Assembly (NCBI GenBank): GCA_035296085.1
Contig: DATHBP010000167.1
Coordinates: 1-14,383, forward strand
Reading direction: 5' to 3'
DNA length: 14,383 bases
Source: DATHBP01 sp035296085
GTDB lineage: Bacteria > Actinomycetota > Actinomycetes > Propionibacteriales > Nocardioidaceae
Numbering within the stretch: the first letter of the stretch is position 1; the number at the start of each line of letters is the position of its first letter. Made by a program: the position numbers and the translations under genes. Positions 6,655 to 12,740 of the stretch are shown piece after piece. The notes beneath the pieces were generated by a model that searched no databases, was not told the origin of the DNA, and worked only from the letters and a program-made list of their open reading frames with translations.

Positions 6655-7094
6655 GCGTCGTCGGCAAACGCCTTGAACTCCATGGCGTTGCCCGCGGGGT
6701 CCATGAGGAACATGGTCCATTGCTCGCCGGGCAGGCCCGCGAACCGCAGGTAGGGCTCGATCACGAACGCGACCCCGGCTCGGCGAAACCGCTCGACGAG
6801 ATCATGGAAGTCCGGCACGGAGACGATCAGCCCGAAGTGCGGGACCGGCACGTCGTGGCCGTCGACCGGGTTTGCGGCTCGTGGCAGCGAGCCCGGCGCG
6901 AGGTGTGTCACGAACTGGTGCCCGCGCAGGTTCCAGTCGATCCAGGTGTCGGCGCTGCGTCCGCGCGCGCAGCCCAGCACGTCGCCGTAGAACGCTGCGG
7001 CTGCTTGCAGATCGTCAACCGGCACCGCGAGGTGGAAGCGGGGAAGCCGCTCAGCTTGCGGTGATGTCATGGTGTCGCGCCAGGCCGTCACCAC
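6636..7094 (-). CDS. VOC family protein (glyoxalase/dioxygenase-like)
   Basis: The 152-residue protein has the two beta-alpha-beta-beta-beta modules of the vicinal oxygen chelate fold. Putative metal ligands are His21 (FHLAVPV), His86 (HFGLIV) and Glu139 (NAMEFKAF), the usual H-H-E set of glyoxalase I, extradiol dioxygenase and related enzymes. The reaction cannot be assigned. The GTG at 7094 is chosen because GGAGG at 7102-7106, seven bases upstream on the minus strand, is a strong ribosome-binding site. An ATG at 7070 lacks one. The GTG follows the stop of the cupredoxin lipoprotein gene with no intervening base, so the two are probably translationally coupled in the efeU operon. A role linked to iron (metal-dependent VOC enzyme) is only suggested by position. 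Confidence 0.85.
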   Translation of the reverse strand: MVTAWRDTMTSPQAERLPRFHLAVPVDDLQAAAAFYGDVLGCARGRSADTWIDWNLRGHQFVTHLAPGSLPRAANPVDGHDVPVPHFGLIVSVPDFHDLVERFRRAGVAFVIEPYLRFAGLPGEQWTMFLMDPAGNAMEFKAFADDAQVFAV

Positions 7095-7502
7095 CTAGTA
7101 GCCTCCGCCCCCGCTCTCAGTCACCGTGATCATCTCCGCCCGGATTCCGTCACCAGTCTGGCCAGGTTTGCAGACGAGCTGGTAGTCGCCGGCCTCGAGC
7201 TCGATGGCCATGTCGCGGGAGGTGCCCGGACCGATGTCCTCGACCTCGTCCAGTGGTTCGCTCAGAGACTTGTCGTCGCCTCGGAAGATGTAGACCTCGG
7301 TCGCGTCGGAGCCGTCGTTGCGCACCTCGAATGTGATCGACCCGGCACCGACCTCAGCTGTCGCCACCTCGCAGGCGTCGTCTGTCGACGTGACCTGCAC
7401 CGTGGTGCCGGAGGCGTCGTCGTCGCTGGCGCAACCACCGACGACGAGTGCCGCCACGGCCAGGGGCAGGCTGAGCATGCTGAGACGTCGAGCAGCGAAC
7501 AT
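7095..7502 (-). CDS. EfeO-type cupredoxin-domain lipoprotein
   Basis: The 135-residue lipoprotein has a signal sequence ending in the lipobox LVVGGC (Cys24), followed by an acidic SDDD linker. The rest is one cupredoxin-like domain matching the N-terminal Cup domain of EfeO: TDDACEV with Cys44, FEVRNDGSDATEVYIF with Glu69, EDIGPGTSRD, and VCKPGQTGDGIRAEM with Cys111. In canonical EfeO this domain precedes an M75 imelysin domain with the HxxE metal site; that domain is absent here, and the next gene is unrelated, so this is not a frameshifted EfeO. It probably delivers or oxidises iron at the outer membrane face for EfeU. The ATG at 7502 has AAAGG six bases upstream; the longer frame to 7619 runs into efeU. 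Confidence 0.87.
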   Translation of the reverse strand: MFAARRLSMLSLPLAVAALVVGGCASDDDASGTTVQVTSTDDACEVATAEVGAGSITFEVRNDGSDATEVYIFRGDDKSLSEPLDEVEDIGPGTSRDMAIELEAGDYQLVCKPGQTGDGIRAEMITVTESGGGGY

Positions 7503-7508
7503 GGCACA

Positions 7509-7520
7509 CCTTTCGAAAGG
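7509..7520. repeat. 12-base perfect palindrome over the cupredoxin gene ribosome-binding site
   Basis: CCTTTCGAAAGG is a perfect palindrome in the 53-base gap between efeU and the cupredoxin gene. On the minus-strand transcript its AAAGG half is the ribosome-binding site. In RNA it could form a four-pair CCUU/AAGG hairpin with a UCGA loop. Confidence 0.5.
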
Positions 7521-7555
7521 AGCGGGACGACCGCGGGAGAGGTTCTTGGGCTGCG

Positions 7556-8401
7556 TCAGGATCGAACGTCCGCCGTCGGCCTTGCCGCCGGCGAGGGCGC
7601 CGGCCGGCGAGCGGGCCACAGGAACATGGTGAGAACCGGCACTAGGTAGGCCAGCCAGGCGGAGAGCTCGAGCCAGCTCGGGTTGGGAGTGAAGTTGAAC
7701 GCCCCCTTCAGCAACGTGCCGTACCAGCTCGTGATCGGGATCGTCGAGCTGATGTCGAACGCGGTGGCGTTGAGGCCTGGCAGCAGCCCGGCTTCCTGGA
7801 GGTCGTGGACGCCGTAGGCGAGCACGCCGGCCGCGACCACCACGAGCCCGACTCCGGTCACGGTGAAGAACTTTGCCAGGTTGATGCGCACTGCCCGCCG
7901 GTAGATCAGCCAGCCGAGGAAGACGGCAGTGAACAGTCCAAGAGCCGCGCCGGCGATTGGTTCGGTGCTCTGCCCGGTTGCCTTGACGGCGGTCCAGATG
8001 AACAACGAGGTTTCCAGGCCTTCACGGGCGACGGCCACGAACGCCATGGCCACCAGCGCGAACGCGCCCATCGACAGCGCGCTGGCGAGCTTGCCCTCCA
8101 GCTCCGCCTTGATCGTGCGGGCGGTCCGCCGCATCCAGAAGATCATCCAGGTCACAAAGCCCACCGCGATGAGCGACATGAACCCGCCGAACGCTTCCTC
8201 GGCCTCATGCGACATCGTGGTGGCGGAGAAGTGCAACAGGGCGCCCACGCCGAGGCTGAGCGCCACCGCTGCTGCCACACCCGCCCACAGTGCCGGCATC
8301 CGGTGGGTGTTACCGGTCTTCACCAGGTACGCGGCCAGGATGCCAACAACGAGGGCGGCTTCGAGCCCCTCGCGCAGACCGATCAGGAAGTTCGCCAGCA
8401 T
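7556..8401 (-). CDS. efeU: EfeU/FTR1-family ferrous iron permease
   Basis: The 281-residue integral membrane protein has about seven hydrophobic segments and the two REGLE motifs that define the FTR1/EfeU family: residues 10-14 (LREGLEAAL) and 126-130 (AREGLETSL). These Glu residues line the iron path. EfeU imports iron across the cytoplasmic membrane, normally with the periplasmic or lipid-anchored EfeO and the DyP-type peroxidase EfeB. The start ATG at 8401 has GGAG five bases upstream. The length is typical. It heads a minus-strand operon with the cupredoxin lipoprotein (53-base gap) and the VOC gene; no efeB is in view. The DtxR/IdeR-like box 17 bases upstream predicts repression by iron-loaded regulator. 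Confidence 0.95.
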   Translation of the reverse strand: MLANFLIGLREGLEAALVVGILAAYLVKTGNTHRMPALWAGVAAAVALSLGVGALLHFSATTMSHEAEEAFGGFMSLIAVGFVTWMIFWMRRTARTIKAELEGKLASALSMGAFALVAMAFVAVAREGLETSLFIWTAVKATGQSTEPIAGAALGLFTAVFLGWLIYRRAVRINLAKFFTVTGVGLVVVAAGVLAYGVHDLQEAGLLPGLNATAFDISSTIPITSWYGTLLKGAFNFTPNPSWLELSAWLAYLVPVLTMFLWPARRPAPSPAARPTADVRS

Positions 8402-8417
8402 CGTCGCTCCGTTGTAG

Positions 8418-8436
8418 TTAGGTAAGCCTTACTTTA
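8418..8436. promoter_or_regulatory. DtxR/IdeR-type iron box upstream of efeU
   Basis: TTAGGTAAGCCTTACTTTA matches the IdeR/DtxR consensus TTAGGTTAGSCTAACCTAA at 15 of 19 positions, with perfect symmetry over the central AGTAAGGCTTAC-type core (GTAAGCCTTAC). It ends 17 bases from the efeU start, where binding of the Fe(II)-regulator complex would block the promoter. The box is 165 bases from the GAF-ANTAR start, so an effect on that divergent gene is possible but weaker. Confidence 0.8.
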
Positions 8437-8510
8437 GATAGCACCCCCGACGGAATGCAAGGCCGCCCGTCCTCGGACCCGCCGTTCGTGTCCTCGCCGT
8501 GCGACAATGG

Positions 8511-8535
8511 GGGAGTCGGAGGCATTCCGAGTCCC
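8511..8535 (+). other. Long hairpin in the leader of the GAF-ANTAR gene
   Basis: GGGAGTCGGA (8511-8520) pairs with TCCGAGTCCC (8526-8535) in 9 of 10 positions around the five-base loop GGCAT. A second, shorter hairpin, TGGAGC (8574-8579) with GCTCCA (8583-8588), follows just before the start codon. They may act in RNA (leader regulation) or as an operator in DNA. Confidence 0.45.
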
Positions 8536-8601
8536 GAACGACGCCAGTCAGGGACCGTCTGCGATGAACGCGTTGGAGCGCTGCTCCAGAACGGTTCGTC
8601 G

Positions 8602-9333
8602 ATGACTAGCCTCGATCACTCCTACACGCTCAGCGCTGCGGTCTCCGAGCTCCAGGAGCTGCTGCTCTCCACGACCGGCGTCGAGGACTTTCTCGACAAT
8701 CTGAGCATCGTCGCGGCGGCGACCATGGGGGACGGCACCTCGTGTGGCATCACCTTGTCCCGCGACGGCAGGCCGATGACGGTCGCGTCCAGTGACGAGC
8801 GCGCCAGCCGGCTCGATGAGGTGCAGTACGGGCAAGGGGACGGCCCATGCCTGCACGCCATGCGCACCGGCCAGGTTGTCGACATCAGCGACCTGGCCGG
8901 CGACGAACGCTGGAGCGAGTACCGCGTCGTCGCCATGGCCCATGGAGCGCGGTCGTCGCTGTCCCTGCCTCTGCGCAGCGGCTCCACCAGTGGCGCGCTC
9001 AACTTCTACGCCGGCGAGACCCACCATTTCGGCGAGCGGGAGCGCGACCTGGGGGGCAGCCTGTCGGAGGAGGCCTCCCGAGCGGTCGGGTTGGCGGTCC
9101 GTCTGGCGGAGCACACGGAGCTCAACCAGAACCTGAGTACGGCGCTGGAGTCTCGGTCTGTCATCGACCAGGCGATCGGAATCGTGATGGGGCAGAGTCG
9201 GTGCGACGCCGAAGCCGCCTTCCAGATGCTGCGGTCCGCGTCGAACCACCGCAACGTCAAGCTGCGGATCATCGCCGCCGACATCGTCGAAGCGGTGGGC
9301 ACGAACCCAGCCTCGTCGAAAATCACTGCATAG
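8602..9333 (+). CDS. GAF and ANTAR domain-containing protein (RNA-binding antiterminator regulator)
   Basis: The 243-residue cytosolic regulator has a GAF domain at about 26-170 (motifs CGITLSRDG, YGQGDGPCLHAM, RSSLSLPLRS, GALNFYA) and an ANTAR domain at about 176-232 (ALESRSVIDQAIGIVMG, AEAAFQMLRSASNHRNVKLR, AADIVEAV). GAF domains sense small ligands or redox state; ANTAR domains bind paired RNA hairpins and prevent transcription termination. The order GAF-ANTAR is common in Actinobacteria. The ATG at 8602 gives the family's usual N-terminus; the same frame is open back to an ATG at 8455, which would add 49 low-complexity residues. No strong Shine-Dalgarno precedes 8602, so the start is moderately sure. 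A STAS gene follows after 88 bases. Two hairpins precede it, raising the possibility of self-regulation. Confidence 0.88.
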   Translation: MTSLDHSYTLSAAVSELQELLLSTTGVEDFLDNLSIVAAATMGDGTSCGITLSRDGRPMTVASSDERASRLDEVQYGQGDGPCLHAMRTGQVVDISDLAGDERWSEYRVVAMAHGARSSLSLPLRSGSTSGALNFYAGETHHFGERERDLGGSLSEEASRAVGLAVRLAEHTELNQNLSTALESRSVIDQAIGIVMGQSRCDAEAAFQMLRSASNHRNVKLRIIAADIVEAVGTNPASSKITA

Positions 9334-9334
9334 C

Positions 9335-9364
9335 GTGACTAACCGGCCACACTCCGGCTAGACT
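9335..9364 (+). promoter_or_regulatory. Candidate promoter for the STAS gene
   Basis: GTGACT (9335-9340) and TAGACT (9359-9364) are 18 bases apart and resemble -35 and -10 elements. They lie in the 88-base gap after the GAF-ANTAR gene, so the STAS gene may have its own promoter rather than depending on readthrough. Motif match only. Confidence 0.35.
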
Positions 9365-9421
9365 CGCGCCGCGGTCCGACACGGTGGCCACCCAATCCGC
9401 TCGATCGGATGGAAAGGGCTC

Positions 9422-9841
9422 ATGGACTGCACCGTGACAACTCGGGCGGAGGCGCCCGCCCTCGTCGTGCAGCTAGCCGGCGAGATCGACCCCGGGTCTG
9501 CCCCCACCCTCAAGGCCGAGCTTCGGGAGACCATCGCCGCCAGTGGTCCTCAGGTCGTTCTGGACTTCAGCCAGGTGAGCTTCATGGACTCGACGGGGCT
9601 GCATCTTCTGCTCGATATCAAGGCCTGGTGTGAGGAGGCAGGGAGGTCCCTGCGGCTCGTTGCCGTCCATGGGGAGCCCGCCAGAGTCCTCGACATCTGC
9701 GAGTTCGACCGGTTCATCGAGGTGGAAAGGCTGGACGAGGGCGCTCCACGGCCACCCGCCGCGGTGGAGCCGACGGCGCCGGCTAGCGGGTCGGAACGGC
9801 CGAGTCGGCGGCCAGCGCGCCAGCGAGCAGCCGGGCACTGA
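9422..9841 (+). CDS. STAS-domain anti-sigma factor antagonist
   Basis: The 139-residue protein contains a STAS domain at about 3-105, as in SpoIIAA/RsbV anti-anti-sigma factors. The signature VSFMDSTGLHLLL carries Ser57, the residue normally phosphorylated by a partner anti-sigma kinase; the dephosphorylated form captures the kinase and frees a sigma factor. A purine-rich GGAAAGGG (9411-9418) lies just before the ATG. The last 30 or so residues form a Pro/Ala/Arg-rich tail outside the domain, and its final 19 codons overlap the 3' end of the convergent RNase D gene by 59 bases. No kinase or sigma factor gene is in the window, so the target is unknown. Its neighbour is a GAF-ANTAR regulator, suggesting a stress-signalling pair. 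Confidence 0.88.
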   Translation: MDCTVTTRAEAPALVVQLAGEIDPGSAPTLKAELRETIAASGPQVVLDFSQVSFMDSTGLHLLLDIKAWCEEAGRSLRLVAVHGEPARVLDICEFDRFIEVERLDEGAPRPPAAVEPTAPASGSERPSRRPARQRAAGH

Positions 9842-11048
9842 GCTCCACCTGCCACGTACGAGCCCCCCTGGTGCGCAATAGCTGCGCCACCTCGTCTTCG
9901 GCTGCACTGCCCGGCGGCGCCCATGCCAGCCGCCGCACAGTGTCCGGCGCCAGCAGGTTCTCCACCGGAACGGCATGCACGTCGGACAGCTCTCGCATTA
10001 CTTCCCGGCACAGCGCCAGGCGTGCTGCGGCGCTCGGATGCCGCTCCGGCCAGGACCGGGCCGGGGGAGGGCCTTCGTAGCGAGGGGCGAACTCCGGCAG
10101 GTCAGCGTCGGGCCGCCGTCGCGCCCGGTCCACCGCTTCCAGCCATCGGCCTAGGTAGCGCCCGCTGCCTCGCGTCCGGAACGCGGGGAGGGCCGCTAGC
10201 GCGGCCCGGTCCTTGGGTTGGGCAATCGCGATCTCACAGATCGCTGCATCCTTGAGCAGCCGCCCTGGCGCGATGTCCCGCTCGCGCGCCAGTGCGTCCC
10301 GGGCTTGCCACAGCTCACGCACGATGGCCAGTCCGCGTCGGCCACGGACTCGCTGAATGCCCGACGTACGCCGCCACGGCTCAATCCGAGGGGGGGCTGG
10401 CGGGAGTGCAGCCAACGCGGCGAACTCCTGCTCTGCCCATTCGAGCTTGCCCTGATCGCGCAGCTGGCCCGCAATGACGTCGCGCAGCTCGCCTAGAAGC
10501 TCGACGTCGAGGGCGGCGTAGCGCAGCCAGGTCTCGGGCAGTGGGCGCCGAGACCAGTCCGCGGCGGAGTGCTCCTTGCGCATCCGGTAGCCGAGCAGGT
10601 CCTCGACCATCGAGGCCAGCCCTACCTTCGGGTAGTTCAGCAGCCGCCCGGCCAGCTCGGTGTCGAAGAGCCGGCTGGGCCGCATGCCGACCTCCGCCAA
10701 GCAGGCGAGGTCCTGGCTGGCAGCGTGCAGGACCCATTCCGCGTCCGCCAGAGCAGATCCGAGCGGCGACAGGTCCGGGAGCGCAACCGGGTCGACCAGC
10801 ACCGTCCCCGCGTTGCGACGGCGCAGTTGCACGAGGTAGGCGCGGGCAGAGTAGCGGTGGCCGGAGGCACGCTCGGCGTCGACGGCAACCGGGCCGCTGT
10901 CCGCAGCAAGTCTGGAGACGGCATCGGCCAACGCGCTCTCGGTGTCGACGACTGGCGGCAGCCCGTCCCGCAGCTCGAGCAGCATGGGGGCGGGCTCCTC
11001 CGTCGGAGCTGCCACGGGCCCGGCGACCTCGGGTGGCTCCGTGGTCAC
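9783..11048 (-). CDS. rnd: Ribonuclease D (3'-5' exoribonuclease, DEDDy with HRDC domain)
   Basis: The 421-residue product has a DEDDy exonuclease domain at about 32-200: Exo I VAVDAERASG with Asp57 and Glu59, Exo II LHAASQDLACL with Asp113, and Exo III LRYAALDVELL with Tyr177 and Asp181. An HRDC domain (about 235-310) and a C-terminal helical region follow, as in RNase D. It trims the 3' ends of tRNA precursors and other small structured RNAs. The start is taken as the GTG at 11048, whose GTGA overlaps the TGA stop of the DUF3000 gene by four bases; the open frame extends to 11306 but that part is Arg-rich shadow of DUF3000. Translational coupling with DUF3000 is likely. The 3' end overlaps the convergent STAS gene. 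Confidence 0.93.
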   Translation of the reverse strand: MTTEPPEVAGPVAAPTEEPAPMLLELRDGLPPVVDTESALADAVSRLAADSGPVAVDAERASGHRYSARAYLVQLRRRNAGTVLVDPVALPDLSPLGSALADAEWVLHAASQDLACLAEVGMRPSRLFDTELAGRLLNYPKVGLASMVEDLLGYRMRKEHSAADWSRRPLPETWLRYAALDVELLGELRDVIAGQLRDQGKLEWAEQEFAALAALPPAPPRIEPWRRTSGIQRVRGRRGLAIVRELWQARDALARERDIAPGRLLKDAAICEIAIAQPKDRAALAALPAFRTRGSGRYLGRWLEAVDRARRRPDADLPEFAPRYEGPPPARSWPERHPSAAARLALCREVMRELSDVHAVPVENLLAPDTVRRLAWAPPGSAAEDEVAQLLRTRGARTWQVELSARLLAGALAADSAVPTR

Positions 11049-11623
11049 CGCCGGCGTCGGCGAACGGGCAGCGCGACAACTCCCGACGGCACCGGCGGCA
11101 GGCCTGACATCGCGCAGAGCAGCTCTCCCCATGCCTCGACGTGACCGCTCAGGTCGCTGGTAGGCGTCCACGAAGCGCGGACCTCGATCTCGGCGCCGGC
11201 GGGCTCCGCGCTCATTCCGCCGAAGCTCTCGGAGGCCACGGTGGTGACCGTGCCGCTGGCCGCGACGTAGCCGGCCTGGTGGGCTACGAGCGCGTCGATG
11301 AGCCACGACCAGCCGACGGCTGCAAGGAGGGAGTCCGTGACCATCTCGGGCTCGATCTCGGCGCGGGCGTACGCCACACAGCGGAAAGTGCCGTCCCAGG
11401 TGTCGTTTCCGGCTGGATCGTGCAGCAAGACCAGCCGGCCGGCGCCGACGTCGCGCCCGTCGACGACCACATCGGCGCTCAACGCCGCGGAGTACGGCGC
11501 AATGCGCTGCGGTGCCGGCATCGGCTCACAGACCACCTCCGGCCGCAGCCGGACACCGTTGAACTGCCCGAGCGCATGTCGAAACGCCTCGGGCGGGGCC
11601 TCCGACTGCCTGGGCGCGGCCAC
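11045..11623 (-). CDS. DUF3000 domain-containing protein
   Basis: The 192-residue protein fits the actinobacterial DUF3000 family of unknown function. It carries family-like segments such as EAFRHALGQFNGVRLRPEV, RIAPYSAALSADV and DGTFRCVAYARAEIEPEM, and ends in an Arg-rich tail. It is soluble, with no signal peptide or membrane segment. The start is the GTG at 11623. No Shine-Dalgarno precedes it; instead TACTCT lies six bases upstream, as expected of a leaderless transcript. The stop overlaps the RNase D start as GTGA, so the two genes form an operon. They diverge from hemE across 69 bases. Placement beside rnd and hemE recurs in Actinobacteria, as I recall it, which supports the call but gives no function. 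Confidence 0.87.
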   Translation of the reverse strand: MAAPRQSEAPPEAFRHALGQFNGVRLRPEVVCEPMPAPQRIAPYSAALSADVVVDGRDVGAGRLVLLHDPAGNDTWDGTFRCVAYARAEIEPEMVTDSLLAAVGWSWLIDALVAHQAGYVAASGTVTTVASESFGGMSAEPAGAEIEVRASWTPTSDLSGHVEAWGELLCAMSGLPPVPSGVVALPVRRRRR

Positions 11624-11629
11624 CTACGC

Positions 11630-11635
11630 AGAGTA
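11630..11635 (-). promoter_or_regulatory. Candidate -10 element for a leaderless DUF3000 transcript
   Basis: On the minus strand TACTCT is followed by six bases and then the GTG start codon at 11623. This is the spacing expected when transcription begins at the first base of the start codon. No convincing -35 is visible, which is common in leaderless actinobacterial promoters. Confidence 0.35.
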
Positions 11636-11692
11636 AGGGCGCGTGGAACTTCCGCCAGGTTGCGCCACGCCGCGCCGTGCGAGGATCGCGCG

Positions 11693-12739
11693 GTGAGCGC
11701 CCCCTCGAGGTCGACCGACGGCTCCGTCTTCCTGCGCGCCTGCCGCCGTGAGCCGGTGCCGTACACACCGGTGTGGTTCATGCGCCAGGCGGGCCGCGCG
11801 CTCCCTGAGTACCGGAAGCTGCGCGAGGGCGTCCCGATGCTGGACGCATGCACCCGGCCGGAGCTCGTGGTGGAGATCACCTTGCAGCCGGTGCGCCGCT
11901 ATGGCGTGGATGCGGCCATCCTGTTCTCCGACATCGTGGTGCCTCTCCGTGCCGTCGGCGTCGACCTCGACATCGTGCCGGGCGTCGGACCGGTCATTGC
12001 CTCCCCGGTGCGCACGGCAGCTGACGTCGAGCGGATCGAGGCTCTCACCCCCGACCGCGTCGAGTTCGTGTCGGAGTCGGTGCGACAGCTCGTCACCCAG
12101 CTCGGCGAGACGCCGCTGATCGGCTTCGCCGGGGCGCCGTTCACGCTGGCCTCCTACCTCATCGAAGGCGGGCCGTCCCGCGACCATGCGAAGACGAAGG
12201 CATTCATGCACGGCGAGCCGCAGCGCTGGCACGCGCTGCTTGCCCGGTTGGCGGAGATCTCGGCGGCGTATCTCGAAGTGCAGGTGGCCGCCGGCGCCAG
12301 CGCCGTCCAGCTGTTCGACTCGTGGGCCGGTGCGCTCTCCCTCGACGACTACGTGGCATTCGTACAGCCGCACTCCCGGACTGTGCTCGAACGCATCGGA
12401 GAGACCGGCGTCCCGCGGATCCACTTCGGCGTGGTGACCGGTGAGCTGCTCGGCGCTATGGCCGACGCCGGAGCCGACGTGGTGGGCGTCGACTGGCGGG
12501 TGCCGCTGGGTGAGGCGGTACGCCGCATCGGTCGCGACCTCGCGGTGCAAGGCAACCTGGACCCGGCGCTGGTCTTCGCCCCGCGCGACGTTCTGCACGC
12601 CAAGGCGGCGCGGGTCCTCGAGGAGGGCAGATCGGCGCCGGGCCACATCTTCAACCTTGGTCACGGCGTCCTGCCCACCACTGACCCCGACGCACTCACC
12701 GATCTGGTCGCCTACGTGCACCGGGCGAGCGAGCGCTGA
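11693..12739 (+). CDS. hemE: Uroporphyrinogen decarboxylase
   Basis: The 348-residue enzyme decarboxylates the four acetate side chains of uroporphyrinogen III to give coproporphyrinogen III, a cytosolic step of heme synthesis. Conserved active-site segments are all present: WFMRQAGRALPEYR (Arg31, Arg35), ILFSDI with Asp80, ASYLIEGGPSRDH with Tyr155, QLFDSWAG with Ser210, VDWRVPLG, QGNLDP, and FNLGHGVLPTTDPD with His324. These correspond to the catalytic residues known from other HemE/UROD enzymes. The GTG at 11693 has GAGGA eight to twelve bases upstream; the open frame reaches back to 11141 but that part lies over DUF3000 on the other strand. The stop is one base from the convergent DUF4349 gene. 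hemY lies just beyond, so this is a heme locus. Confidence 0.96.
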   Translation: MSAPSRSTDGSVFLRACRREPVPYTPVWFMRQAGRALPEYRKLREGVPMLDACTRPELVVEITLQPVRRYGVDAAILFSDIVVPLRAVGVDLDIVPGVGPVIASPVRTAADVERIEALTPDRVEFVSESVRQLVTQLGETPLIGFAGAPFTLASYLIEGGPSRDHAKTKAFMHGEPQRWHALLARLAEISAAYLEVQVAAGASAVQLFDSWAGALSLDDYVAFVQPHSRTVLERIGETGVPRIHFGVVTGELLGAMADAGADVVGVDWRVPLGEAVRRIGRDLAVQGNLDPALVFAPRDVLHAKAARVLEEGRSAPGHIFNLGHGVLPTTDPDALTDLVAYVHRASER

Positions 12740-12740
12740 G

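Noticed and set aside
7095..7502. Possible frameshifted remnant of a full EfeO
   Set aside because: The sequence after the stop encodes a complete VOC protein; no M75 imelysin motifs appear in any frame.
11049..11306. 86-residue N-terminal extension of the RNase D frame
   Set aside because: It is Arg-rich, lies entirely over the DUF3000 gene in another frame on the same strand, and the GTG in the GTGA overlap gives the normal family length.
11141..11692. 184-residue N-terminal extension of the hemE frame
   Set aside because: It runs antisense over DUF3000, has shadow-like composition, and HemE proteins begin near the GTG at 11693, which has a good ribosome-binding site.
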